A DNA stretch of 24,859 nt from Nostoc sp. CHAB 5834 (GCA_020829485.1 JAIVFU010000094.1:1-24859); one strand, 5' to 3'. Positions 7,803 to 15,703 are shown, numbered from the stretch's first letter. Program-made: numbers and translations. The notes: generated by a model not told the origin, from the sequence alone.

Positions 7803-9047
7803 TAACTGTAAATATGGATACTTCTGCATTGCTCTTGAAAGTGGCATGGGTGTATGACATTTAAGCTCTGGTTCAAAAACAACAATTGCAACTTCACCGT
7901 TCATTAAGCAGCAATACCTAATTGGTCGCCCATCGCATAATCCACAGGATGAAGCCCACTCATACCATTGTTTCTGTTCTTCATTCAGATCGTAAGGGTC
8001 TCGCCTTTGAGATTTACTATCTTTCAGCCATCCCTGTTCCAGACACTTACGCAAGTATGCCGCTTTATCTTTGACCTTATCCTTGCTCAACACATATGCG
8101 ATCGCGTCAGCAAAATCGCTGCTATATTTGAGCCAAAGTTCATCTGCTACAGCTAGATTGAGGTAAATGCCTTGCTCTTTCAAGCGTTGAAACTCATGTT
8201 CCGGGATACCATTTGTTTCAGGAACACTACTTGGTTTGGCAGTATCAGTTATTTGTGTCTGTTTTTGGTTATTGCGCTTTTGCAGACCCTTTTCTAATGA
8301 TTTGTACGCAACTACTAATTTCTCGCCCGCAGATGCCATCATTTCTAAAATTAAGCGGGGAACTTTTGATAACGCGATCGCTCTGCTAACAACTTTCTGG
8401 GCAGTTATTCCTTCTGTATCCATTTGCTGTTGTACTTCAACTCCAGTCGCTTCATCGTAGATGGGAGGTATTTGGCAGTAGCGAGTAGCGTCCTGATTGC
8501 GTCGCCAAATGGAAAGTTTGTCAAAATCTATAGGAACAACAACATTATCCTGTTGTTGCCTTTCTTGGTATCCCTTAAATTGGATTACCTTTGTGTCCTC
8601 TCCAACAACTGGTTGGTGTTCCTCCAAGGTATCGCTACCCGTCCCTTGTAGGGATGGGTCAGTTGGCGCTTTTTCTCTCTTAGCTCTGCTTAAGCACCTA
8701 TCCTCTGGAGGAACAGGTGGGGCCCACTCTGATTGCGGGGCTAATGAATACTCATACGTCTCCCCTTCTCGTTTATTTCTAATGAGAAACCTATATTTCT
8801 CTGTCAACGATTGAAGTGCCTTGAGCGTGAGATTACGACAGAGCCTGCAAGCTTTAGCAATATTAACAACTGATTCCCAGCATTTTCCTGTCTTCCCAGC
8901 TCGTCTGGCGATATGTGCGTAGACTCGGAATTCGGGTGGATTTAGTCCGTAGTCGTCAAGCCATGCTGGAATAAACGGTAGTGGCAGTGTAACTTCTGCG
9001 GAGGATTCAACTTTTTGAGTTTGAGCATCTCGCTCAGATGCAGTCAT
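7791..9047 (-). CDS. Winged-helix protein, plasmid replication-protein-like
   Basis: 418 residues. The ATG at 9047 has GGAG about 10 bases upstream. Residues about 20-105 form a helix-turn-helix/winged-helix domain of the HTH_36 type (IPAWLDDYGLNPPEFRVYAH, CWESVVNIAKAC, LKALQSLTEKYRFLIRNKRE). The middle is polar and linker-like (PSLQGTGSDTLEEH, QERQQQDN), and a second folded region of unknown type lies at about 275-400, with a cysteine cluster (SSCGLCDGRPIRYCC). Proteins of this layout are found on cyanobacterial plasmids, where a replication-initiator or copy-control role is plausible but not shown here. The last residues (LEGV) and the TGA stop are encoded by the terminal repeat of MITE-B, so the original C-terminus has been replaced. 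Confidence 0.65.
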   Translation of the reverse strand: MTASERDAQTQKVESSAEVTLPLPFIPAWLDDYGLNPPEFRVYAHIARRAGKTGKCWESVVNIAKACRLCRNLTLKALQSLTEKYRFLIRNKREGETYEYSLAPQSEWAPPVPPEDRCLSRAKREKAPTDPSLQGTGSDTLEEHQPVVGEDTKVIQFKGYQERQQQDNVVVPIDFDKLSIWRRNQDATRYCQIPPIYDEATGVEVQQQMDTEGITAQKVVSRAIALSKVPRLILEMMASAGEKLVVAYKSLEKGLQKRNNQKQTQITDTAKPSSVPETNGIPEHEFQRLKEQGIYLNLAVADELWLKYSSDFADAIAYVLSKDKVKDKAAYLRKCLEQGWLKDSKSQRRDPYDLNEEQKQWYEWASSCGLCDGRPIRYCCLMNGEVAIVVFEPELKCHTPMPLSRAMQKYPYLQLEGV

Positions 9048-9050
9048 GGT

Positions 9051-9066
9051 ATACTAACTCCAGTAT
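9051..9066 (-). promoter_or_regulatory. Ribosome binding site in a hairpin loop
   Basis: In the mRNA of the winged-helix gene the sequence is AUACU-GGAGUU-AGUAU: a 5-bp stem with the GGAG ribosome binding site in the hexaloop, ending three bases before the ATG. The stem is short, so its effect on translation is uncertain. The ParA gene has the same TACTGGAGT around its binding site, without the stem. Confidence 0.4.
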
Positions 9067-9082
9067 GATTAAATAGTAATTT

Positions 9083-9127
9083 TTAAAAGCACTCCGAAAT
9101 TGACTCAGGTCAACGGGGTGCTTTTAA
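9083..9127 (-). terminator. Long leader hairpin, attenuator or terminator candidate
   Basis: TTAAAAGCACTCCG (9083-9096) pairs with CGGGGTGCTTTTAA (9114-9127) with a single T-G wobble. Inside it, TTGAC (9100-9104) pairs with GTCAA (9109-9113) around the tetraloop TCAG. Read on the minus strand the stem ends in GTGCTTTTAAAAA, 36 bases before the winged-helix start codon. It could be a terminator for upstream transcription or an attenuator in the leader of that gene, as in antisense-controlled plasmid replication genes. Confidence 0.6.
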
Positions 9128-9162
9128 CTTTTCCAGGATTGTACCATGTCAAATATGAGATT

Positions 9163-9177
9163 AAACACTAAGTGTTT
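9163..9177. promoter_or_regulatory. Palindrome in the divergent intergenic region
   Basis: AAACACT-A-AGTGTTT is a perfect 7-bp inverted repeat with a one-base centre. It lies between the divergent winged-helix gene and the gene at 9367, and its size and symmetry suit a dimeric repressor operator. No clear -35/-10 pair could be assigned around it. The rest of 9128-9366 holds no gene and I saw no iterons. Confidence 0.35.
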
Positions 9178-9366
9178 TGCAATTTATTACAGTGGTGGTT
9201 TCCAGTAGTTGATTACTAAGCAATAAAATAGGCTAAGACTTGCTCAAGCTACGTCCAAGTCATCGCTCACAGCTAAATAATTTGTTTCTGCTCGTAGCTG
9301 GGATTACTTAGATACGATAAATTCAAAATTGCTTATAAATTTTCTGTTTGGAGAAAAATAATTATT

Positions 9367-10155
9367 ATGGCTCTTGCTGATGCTGACCACAAACACAGCA
9401 ATCAACATACTGCTGAGGAACCTAAAGATGCTGTAGAGCATTCTGAAGTGATATTTCAGGCAATTGGGGTAATTGTTGGGGAGGTCAACATATCTTCGTC
9501 AGGCGAGAAAACCATTACTATCAATGGTTCAACCTATCAATTTTTTTATATTCCCAGAAAAGTCAGAGAATTTGAGCTTCTAGCCAAAGAGATTGAAACT
9601 ACTGGCAACCACACTCAACGATTGCTTGTTTACCCAAGAGTCATGCACTTTCCTCGAAAGGAGCAGCCATATCAAATCTCTTTTCAACTGCTGGCTTTTG
9701 ATCGCGGACAGGAAAGAGATGTTTACTTGAGGAAATTAAAAGATTTCGAGTTTCATGTGAGTGGACTGTGGCAATTCATTCCCGTTTGCCGTTTCCCCTG
9801 TATCTCAATTTTTCGCAACTTCTCTTTTGAAAGACTGGAATATATTAAGCAAGCTGAACCCATGACAAAGGTTCAATACATGAAGGCTAGCCATGTCCCT
9901 GTATTGTGGAAGGATGCGCTTGTCGAACCATTCAAATTTAATCCTAAAGCAGAGGAAGACCAGGGACATCCCATGTTTGTCTCCATTAAGGCGAAATTCA
10001 TTCCTCAAAAGAACGTTTTCTCCTTTGATGCTTTACTGTCGCTACCTCAAGAAACTTTACCTAGATTCCTGAAGGTATCTAAGAAGGATAAAGCCACAGC
10101 TCAGAAGATAGCAAAGAAAAAGAAAAAATCTTTGGATAGTGCTACATCTGCTTAA
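9367..10155 (+). CDS. Protein of unknown function, possible OB-fold-like
   Basis: 262 residues. The ATG at 9367 is preceded by GGAG about a dozen bases upstream. The N-terminal 25 residues are polar. Residues about 28-125 look like a beta-rich domain (VIFQAIGVIVGEV, KTITINGSTYQFFYIPRK, QRLLVYPRVMHFPRKEQPY, ISFQLLAFDR), with alternating strands reminiscent of an OB fold. A second beta-rich part runs to about 235, and the tail is lysine-rich (ASKKDK-like, AKKKKKSLDSA), as in nucleic-acid-binding proteins. I do not recognise the family. It is transcribed divergently from the winged-helix gene, with 319 bases between them, so shared regulation and a plasmid function are possible. Confidence 0.6.
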   Translation: MALADADHKHSNQHTAEEPKDAVEHSEVIFQAIGVIVGEVNISSSGEKTITINGSTYQFFYIPRKVREFELLAKEIETTGNHTQRLLVYPRVMHFPRKEQPYQISFQLLAFDRGQERDVYLRKLKDFEFHVSGLWQFIPVCRFPCISIFRNFSFERLEYIKQAEPMTKVQYMKASHVPVLWKDALVEPFKFNPKAEEDQGHPMFVSIKAKFIPQKNVFSFDALLSLPQETLPRFLKVSKKDKATAQKIAKKKKKSLDSATSA

Positions 10156-10197
10156 AAGTACATAGCACGTAAAAGGTATTGAGCCAGATACATGTAA

Positions 10198-10555
10198 GTG
10201 CGATTCGTTCTGGAGAAACCCATTTATTGGGGGGATTCCAGGCTTTAGTAGAGTAACCCTTATGGGGCTGAGTTCGCACTTTAATCCTCTACTAATGACA
10301 ACTTGATATCCATGTAAGTGAGGTTCACAAAGAACCAATTCTTACTGCCCTGGTGCGGGGTTAAAAGCACATAAACTACCAGTAATGGTAGCCCCTACAA
10401 AAGAGATTGACTATCAAAGCTGTAAAGCGGGGATGAAAGCGGTTAATGGTGGTAATTGCTGAAAGCACCAACTGCAAGCAAGAGTTGATGGGGAGAGTAA
10501 ACGAAGTGTCGTTGAGCCATCGTCAAATCTCGCCAAGGGATATAAGCTTGTGTTT
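10198..10555 (+). mobile_element. Group II intron, probable 5' (domain I) fragment
   Basis: The stretch begins GTGCGATTCG, a group II intron 5' splice consensus (GTGYG). It continues with complementary blocks typical of domain I, for example TGGAGAAACCCATT with TTGGGGGGATTCCA, and GAGGTTCACAAAGAACC. Its wording resembles chloroplast-like (CL) introns of cyanobacteria as I remember them. No reverse transcriptase frame and no domain V follow: the sequence is interrupted by the MITE at 10556 and does not resume recognisably after it. It is therefore an inactive 5' relic. The identification rests on recall of family sequence, without a structure search. Confidence 0.5.
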
Positions 10556-10751
10556 GGCATCACCGTGCCAAAAAAGGTTTTTTGTACGCTAAGAAAAATT
10601 CAAGTGCCTGAAACGACGATTTTTCGTTCAAACTCGATCAAAACTAGCAGCATAATCATAGTTTTTTCACTAAAAAGCGCTTCTTGAAAGGCTTACCTCA
10701 TCTTACTTTCAGCCTTAGAGTACAATTAACCCGGTTTGGCACGGTGATGCC
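10556..10751. mobile_element. MITE-A, 196-bp element with perfect 17-bp inverted repeats
   Basis: GGCATCACCGTGCCAAA at 10556-10572 and its exact reverse complement at 10735-10751. There is no coding capacity. The left subterminal sequence TTTTTTGTACGCTAAG is shared with the copies at 7250 and 129. No clear target duplication is seen. The transposase family is unknown. Confidence 0.85.
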
Positions 10752-10958
10752 TAAAGTTTTTATTAACCGTTGTTCTATCACCGGAGTGATAAGAGATATG
10801 ACCGATGAAGTCATTTTCTAAAAAGCTCATTAATTAACAGGTAAGTTTGAGGGAAAGAATAGGGTGAGGATTTGATTTTATTGTGCAAAAACTTGAAGGT
10901 TTTTTCGCTACTTTGAAACAAGTTAGTGAATTACTACAGTACGTTCTCAATTGGATAC
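10752..10958. other. Noncoding stretch after MITE-A
   Basis: No gene. TATCAC-CGGA-GTGATA (10776-10791) is a small perfect inverted repeat. I found no intron domain V motif here, so the intron fragment upstream does not continue. Confidence 0.5.
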
Positions 10959-13222
10959 CTAAGCTACTGCTCGTGCATAAAGTTCTTCAAGTAGAGAAAC
11001 CAATTCGTCCACTTGAGGAGATGTAAATAATCCATCTGGCCCTTGTGGTGTAACGTCAGTAAATGGGGATTCATAGAGGAGTGCCATATCCATAACACCG
11101 TGTTCTGTGACGTAATCCACAATCATATTTACAAACTCAATTTGATTAGAGTTCAGATTTTTACCTAATAAAAACTTACCTACCTCCTGTTTAGCCACCT
11201 CACGATCTAACCCCACCAAGGAGCGAACGAACAAACCCAGTCCCTGTGAATCTTCTTTAGCACGGTTAATATCCTCCGCCTCACCCACACCGCTCTGTGC
11301 CAGTATTGTCTCTAGCTCGGATAGGTCAGATGAAGTCAGTTGCTTGTTTGTTCGCAGTTTGAAAATAACCACATGATCCTGGTGCGATCGCAAAAAAGCC
11401 CTTGCTTTAGCTCGGAACTTCTCAAAGTTATCCGATGATGTAAAGCCAGGTAACTCTACTGCGATCTCATCCCCCATCAAATCCTCAAAGTTGGTATAAA
11501 TGGGTTGGCGTTTCTGTTTTTCAATCAGCTTTACTAGCCCCCGCAGGCGTTTGCGTAGTACCTCAAGCATGGGCAATGTCACGTCCTGCCACCACTCGTC
11601 GGTCTGTACATCCTGGATCAAAGGCAACTGCTCCCGTACTAATGGGATAGCTGATTTCTCCTCCAACAACCCGGCAAGTGATTTTAACTGTTCTCGCAAA
11701 CGCTCAACAGTATGCTGCTGCGATCGCAAAATTGCTAATTGCAACTTCAGCACCAGGACATCAAACCGCTTTGTCTCTTCTGCTTCCGCTTCCAATTGCG
11801 AGGGCAAACCAGCTACTTCTTGGCTCAGTTCGGTAAAGTCCTCGCCCGATAGCGATACCCATGCTTCGGAACTAGCATATTTTTCTACCAGTCGTCGCTT
11901 AGGACGCACTACGAAGTTTTCGCTATTCATAGCTGCAACTTCTGTGTGGAGTAGATTAGCCACTTGGTGGCGCAATTCTGCATCGGTCTTTGGTTCAGAG
12001 GAAGAGGTTTGAGGTGCTTTGATTGTGGTACTGCCAACCTCAACGACCTTTTTATCTAGCTCTGTGATTAACTCCAATCGCGCAGTAAACAACTGCTTGC
12101 CCAAGGATTTACCTATTGGGGCATCAGTCGTCTCTGGATTATGCTGAAAAAACTCCAGGTTCTGGCAATAGTCGAACAGGTAGAAGAATTGCTTATCTTG
12201 CCCTACACCAAATAAATCGGGGCAGCGACGGGTTCCCCGTCCTACCATCTGCCAGAACTTGGTTTTGGAGCGTACAAGTTTGAACAGCACCAGATTAACT
12301 ACTTCTGGCACGTCAATCCCGGTGTCCAGCATATCCACCGAGATAGCAATATGGGGTTCCTTATCTTTGTTGGAAAAGCTATCAATTAGGGTTTGGGGAT
12401 ATGTGGTTTTGAAGGTAATAACGCGGGCAAACTCACCTTTAAAGTGCGGATAGTTGAGATTGAACCGTTCACCAATAAAATTGGCATGATCTTGGTTTTT
12501 AGCAAAGATAATAGTTTTCCCCAGGCGATCGCCACCAGCAACTTTCAAACCCCTAGTCATCAAATGCGCTAGCACCTTGTCTACAGTATCTTGATTAAAT
12601 AGCCACTTGTTGACTGCTTCTGCTTCCACGCGCTCCGGTGCGTTGCCTTCGTCATCCCATTCCAGAGCGTCCCATTCTTCCCTTTCTGCTTCAGAAAGTT
12701 CATTATAATTAATCCCCTGGCGTTGAAACTTAAGCGGTACTGATACAGCTTTGGGTGGTACGAGAAAGCCATCACTTACAGCATCTTCAAGTTGATAGGA
12801 ATCGGTAGGTACGTTGTTTTCTAGGTCAAACAGCCCGTAGGTGTTGCGGTCTATTTCATCCTTGGGCGTGGCGGTCAGTCCCAGCAAGAGAGAATCAAAG
12901 TAGTTAAAAATGGTGCGGTATTTCTGGAAGACCGAGCGATGGGCTTCATCGATGATAATCAGGTCGAAATGCCCTGCACCAAAACGACGCTGCCCGTCGC
13001 GGGTATCATCAATTAATCCCATCATGGTGGGATAGGTGCAAGCAAACACTCGTCCTTCGGTATCTTTCTCTGTCACCAAGTTAACTGGTGCGGCATCGGG
13101 GAGGTGTTTCTTAAATACATTTATTGCCTGATTTACCAGGGCTACACGGTCTGCTAGAAACAGTGCGCGTTTGACCCAGTTACAACGCATCAGCATCTCT
13201 ACCAAAGCGATCGCTCTTGGAG
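10959..13222 (-). pseudogene. Type I restriction enzyme R subunit (HsdR), N-terminally truncated
   Basis: The frame carries the SF2 helicase motor of HsdR: the block after Walker A (AIALVEMLMRCNWVKRALFL), motif II DEAH (LIIIDEAHRSVF), motif III (LLGLTATP), motif IV (TIIFAKNQDHA), motif V (ISVDMLDTGIDVPEV) and motif VI (QMVGRGTRR), followed by the C-terminal EcoEI-like HsdR region with a coiled-coil stretch. Similarity begins exactly at the helix after Walker A: the expected ATGTGKT and the whole N-terminal nuclease domain are gone, replaced at about 13222 by unrelated sequence. About 755 of roughly 1100 residues remain. The open frame to 13337 is fortuitous. No hsdM or hsdS lies in the window, so the remnant cannot cut DNA. 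Confidence 0.85.
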
Positions 13223-13234
13223 CAATTTTGCTAA

Positions 13235-13435
13235 CATTTAGCACGCAACAAAGCCAAAGTCGTATCAATAACTGTGCCGATTGACACCCTTGACCACAAA
13301 GCCGATGCTTTAGAGTCAAAATAATTACAAAACTCACTTAGAAGCCAAGAAGTCTTAATTCCAGGCATTCCAGAATCGGAAAAATCTCTTTTTGTGTTTG
13401 GGATGGAAGGAGAAGAGTGTATTTTGCGTTGGTGA
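13235..13435 (+). pseudogene. Possible small gene remnant with an in-frame stop
   Basis: The frame reads KAKVVSITVPIDTLDHKADA, then a TAA (13322-13324), then in the same frame EVLIPGIPESEKSLFVFGME and a final TGA. The first part resembles the N-terminal strand of a ribbon-helix-helix protein. Both halves look protein-like but I cannot name the family. The segment lies between the HsdR breakpoint and the dif-like site, and probably arrived with the rearrangement that truncated HsdR. Confidence 0.25.
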
Positions 13436-13454
13436 TGCGTGTAATGGTATAAGA

Positions 13455-13484
13455 CGTTAATGAAAAGGTGCATTGTCATTAACG
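13455..13484. promoter_or_regulatory. dif-like recombination core site
   Basis: Left arm CGTTAATGAAAA (13455-13466), six-base centre GGTGCA, right arm TTGTCATTAACG (13473-13484). The arms are inverted repeats matching at 11 of 12 positions. Arms of 11-13 bp around a 6-8 bp centre are the standard architecture of tyrosine-recombinase core sites such as dif and cer. The site ends six bases before the start codon of the XerD-like recombinase, whose natural substrate it may be. It could also act as an operator for that gene. Confidence 0.5.
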
Positions 13485-13490
13485 CTAAAA

Positions 13491-14483
13491 ATGAATAAGT
13501 TAAGTACATATACTGAAAGTTCTCTGACTCAAGTTGCCAGTCAGCTGCAAGCGTCAAATGATTTTTTGGCGGAGTTGCAGCAGAAAGCTAAGACGACGCA
13601 ACGGGGGTATGCTGGCAATATACGGATATTTTTTGAGTATTTTTTGCAAAGGGAGCCGACCCAAAAGGATGTCTCTGAGTTCTGGGGGTTGGATGACCAG
13701 ACGGCTAACGGGTTAATCCTCAAGTTTAAGAATCATTTGGTGGCAGAGGGTAGGAAGGCGGCGACGATTAATCGGTACTTGTCCGCCCTCAAGTATTTAA
13801 TTAAGGTGGGACGGAACCTCAAGCACTGCCGATATCACTTTGATAGCGACCGCATTGAGTCAATGATTGTGACTAAGTACAGGGATACGCGGGGTGTTGT
13901 AGTTGATGAATACAACAAAGTTTTTGATGTAATTGATACCACTTGCACCAAGGGAAAGCGGGATTATGCTTTATTTCTGCTGCTTTGGGCAAATGTTTTG
14001 CGGCGGGGGGAGGTGGCGAAGTTAATGGTGGGAGATTTTGATTACCACGATTTGACTTTAATTATTTATGGCAAGGGTAAGGGCAATGATTCTACTAGGA
14101 TTGACTTAAACCCAGAAATTGCAGAGGCGGTTAGCGACTGGCTGGGCTGTCGTACAAATATTAAACCCAGCGATCCTTTGTTTATCGCGCTTGACTTCCA
14201 CAATTATGGACACCAACTCACCGGGGATGGCATCTACGCCATTGTGAGAAAAACCTGTGAACGTGCTGGCATAACTAAGCGGATGACACCCCATAAAATC
14301 AGGCATTCGGGGATTACCGATGCGCTGGATTTGGCGGAAGGTGACTACCGGAAGGTGCAGCATTTGAGCCGTCATGCTGACCCCAGGACTATTTTGGTTT
14401 ACGAGGACAATAAGAATCAGTATCAGTTGGAGTTAACTAATAAATTAGCAGCCCGTGTGGGGAAAAGGCGGCAATCCCAATAA
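13491..14483 (+). CDS. XerC/XerD-like tyrosine recombinase
   Basis: 330 residues from the ATG at 13491. The N-terminal core-binding domain spans about 10-115 (SLTQVASQLQASNDFLAEL, TTQRGYAGNIRIFFEYFL, ATINRYLSALKYLIKVG). The catalytic domain has R171 in VLRRGEV, a beta-hairpin lysine in YGKGKGNDSTR, H268-x-x-R271 in TPHKIRHSG, H295 in LSRHAD and the nucleophile Y304 in ILVYEDN. All catalytic positions are present and the length suits the Xer family. With the dif-like site directly upstream, a plasmid multimer-resolution role is likely. An integrase role is the alternative, as the HsdR gene breaks close by. No clear ribosome binding site is visible. Confidence 0.85.
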   Translation: MNKLSTYTESSLTQVASQLQASNDFLAELQQKAKTTQRGYAGNIRIFFEYFLQREPTQKDVSEFWGLDDQTANGLILKFKNHLVAEGRKAATINRYLSALKYLIKVGRNLKHCRYHFDSDRIESMIVTKYRDTRGVVVDEYNKVFDVIDTTCTKGKRDYALFLLLWANVLRRGEVAKLMVGDFDYHDLTLIIYGKGKGNDSTRIDLNPEIAEAVSDWLGCRTNIKPSDPLFIALDFHNYGHQLTGDGIYAIVRKTCERAGITKRMTPHKIRHSGITDALDLAEGDYRKVQHLSRHADPRTILVYEDNKNQYQLELTNKLAARVGKRRQSQ

Positions 14484-14489
14484 AATAAA

Positions 14490-14933
14490 TCAAATCCAAC
14501 TTTCTACAGGAAATTCCCTGACTTGACGCATTCTTTGAAAATCACTATCTGATGTAACGAGAATTAATGAATGGCGTAAAGCTGTAGCAGCAATCCACAG
14601 GTCATTTTCACCGATGCCAATTTCTTGTAGTTGAGTTGTTTTGCGTTTACTCTTTTCTTTGGCTGCAAATCTTTTAATAATTTCCGACTTGAAATCTCCG
14701 TAAATTTCTGCCGTTTCATCATCAATTGGATAAATATCAATTCGGTTGATAAATGCGCGAATTTTGATGAGATTTGCAGTTTTTTGTTGGGAGTTTTGTG
14801 CCATGAATCTGAGTTCACCTGCGACAATAGCACTAGTGGCGAGTGTAACCTTACCTAGTTCACGAAAGTGATTGACAACTTTTGGTTCACCTTCTATCAA
14901 AAAAGTGCAATGATTTGTGTCAAGCAAATACAT
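14490..14933 (-). CDS. vapC: VapC-type PIN-domain toxin
   Basis: 147 residues. The PIN domain acidic residues are present: D5 in YLLDTNH, E40 in VAGELRF, D111 in ENDLWIAATAL, and D129/D131 in VTSDSDFQ. VapC toxins are Mg2+-dependent ribonucleases that cut tRNA or rRNA when freed from their antitoxin. The start is two bases after the antitoxin stop, so the pair is co-transcribed and probably translationally linked. It is convergent with the recombinase gene, with seven bases between the stops. On a plasmid it would stabilise inheritance. Confidence 0.85.
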   Translation of the reverse strand: MYLLDTNHCTFLIEGEPKVVNHFRELGKVTLATSAIVAGELRFMAQNSQQKTANLIKIRAFINRIDIYPIDDETAEIYGDFKSEIIKRFAAKEKSKRKTTQLQEIGIGENDLWIAATALRHSLILVTSDSDFQRMRQVREFPVESWI

Positions 14934-14935
14934 TC

Positions 14936-15175
14936 TTAAAATTCCAGTGGCATACGAGCATCATGAACAAGCTGAAGACATTCTCTAATATCATCACCTG
15001 ACCAAGTTCCTGCAAATTCTAGTAAATCTTCAGCTGTAGAACCACGTAAGTTATTTGTACTTGACTGTTTTGCTGTATGACTGGTTTTGATTTCTCGAAT
15101 AAAATTAAGTGCTTCTGTTAACAATTCTGGTGGTAAAGTTTCTATTTCTTGGATTAATAATTCTTTGCTAGTCAT
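14936..15175 (-). CDS. vapB: VapB-type antitoxin, DUF2281-like
   Basis: 79 residues starting MTSKELLIQEIETLPPELLT, with GAGG just upstream of the ATG. The N-terminal helical pattern (LLIQEIETLPPELLTEALNFI) is typical of the DUF2281-type antitoxins that pair with PIN toxins. The C-terminal part (DLLEFAGTWSGDDIRECLQL) would wrap the toxin. It lies directly upstream of vapC, and such pairs normally repress their own promoter, which should be in 15176-15300. Confidence 0.8.
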   Translation of the reverse strand: MTSKELLIQEIETLPPELLTEALNFIREIKTSHTAKQSSTNNLRGSTAEDLLEFAGTWSGDDIRECLQLVHDARMPLEF

Positions 15176-15310
15176 CTTCTACCTCTAATCATCGTCCTTA
15201 CTTTCCACATTGTAAACGGTAGGAATAGCGGTTCTTCCGCCGTGCTGCTGACGCACTTTCTCCCGTGCTAGTTCACCTGCACGCTCTCCTCATTCAGCAA
15301 CGACTCAATT
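15176..15310 (-). other. Short spacer with possible decayed coding remnant
   Basis: On the minus strand the sequence reads EILNKIESLLNEE and then, after a one-base shift, ERAGELAREKVRQQHGGRTA and on to a TAG near 15188. The two pieces look like a frameshifted C-terminus of a third gene of the par unit. Support is only the protein-like look of the text. The vapBC promoter should also lie here. Confidence 0.3.
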
Positions 15311-15703
15311 TTATTTAGAATTTCGCCTTGGCGTAAATTCGTCAATTAGCAAATTTATATTTTCACCTTGCTGCCATTTTACCCAGACAGCCATGAGAAA
15401 ATCTACCAATTCGCTTTTGTCAATCTCTACGCCACGTCTTTTGAGTTTGAGTAATTCTTCCTCTACATCTAAATCTGTTGAGCGTTTCACATAATAGGTG
15501 CGCCCAATCCAAGCATCATCAGACCGCTTACCTGTTGCAGGTCTGCCACGTTTACGGGGTTCTTCTTGAATTGGCGCTGGCGCAAGTGGTGTTGGAGTCT
15601 GCGTCACGTTACTTTCTGTAGTTGCTTCTGACGGTTGTTCTGGCTCTTGTTCTAGTTCGTCTTTGGTTTCAAATAACTTTTTAAAAGGGCTAGGCTTGGT
15701 CAT
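15311..15703 (-). CDS. Small partition-partner protein with AT-hook and RHH-like domain
   Basis: 130 residues. The N-terminal 48 residues are acidic and proline-rich. An AT-hook-like motif (RKRGRPATGKR, residues 50-60) follows, then a segment with ribbon-helix-helix character (YYVKRSTDLDVEEELLKLKR, DKSELVDFLMAVWVKW). The ATG overlaps the ParA stop (ATGA). Small RHH-type DNA-binding proteins encoded right behind a ParA serve as centromere-binding partners (ParG/ParB analogues) and often repress the par operon. The identification rests on context and motifs, as the sequence is not a canonical ParB. Confidence 0.7.
   Translation of the reverse strand: MTKPSPFKKLFETKDELEQEPEQPSEATTESNVTQTPTPLAPAPIQEEPRKRGRPATGKRSDDAWIGRTYYVKRSTDLDVEEELLKLKRRGVEIDKSELVDFLMAVWVKWQQGENINLLIDEFTPRRNSK

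Noticed and set aside
8236..8814. Plus-strand frames of 74-105 residues
   Set aside because: Antisense shadows of the winged-helix gene.
11500..12012. 170-residue plus-strand frame
   Set aside because: Serine/arginine-rich antisense shadow of the HsdR remnant.
13231..13557. 108-residue minus-strand frame across the dif-like site
   Set aside because: Runs antisense through the start of the XerD-like gene and has no family resemblance.
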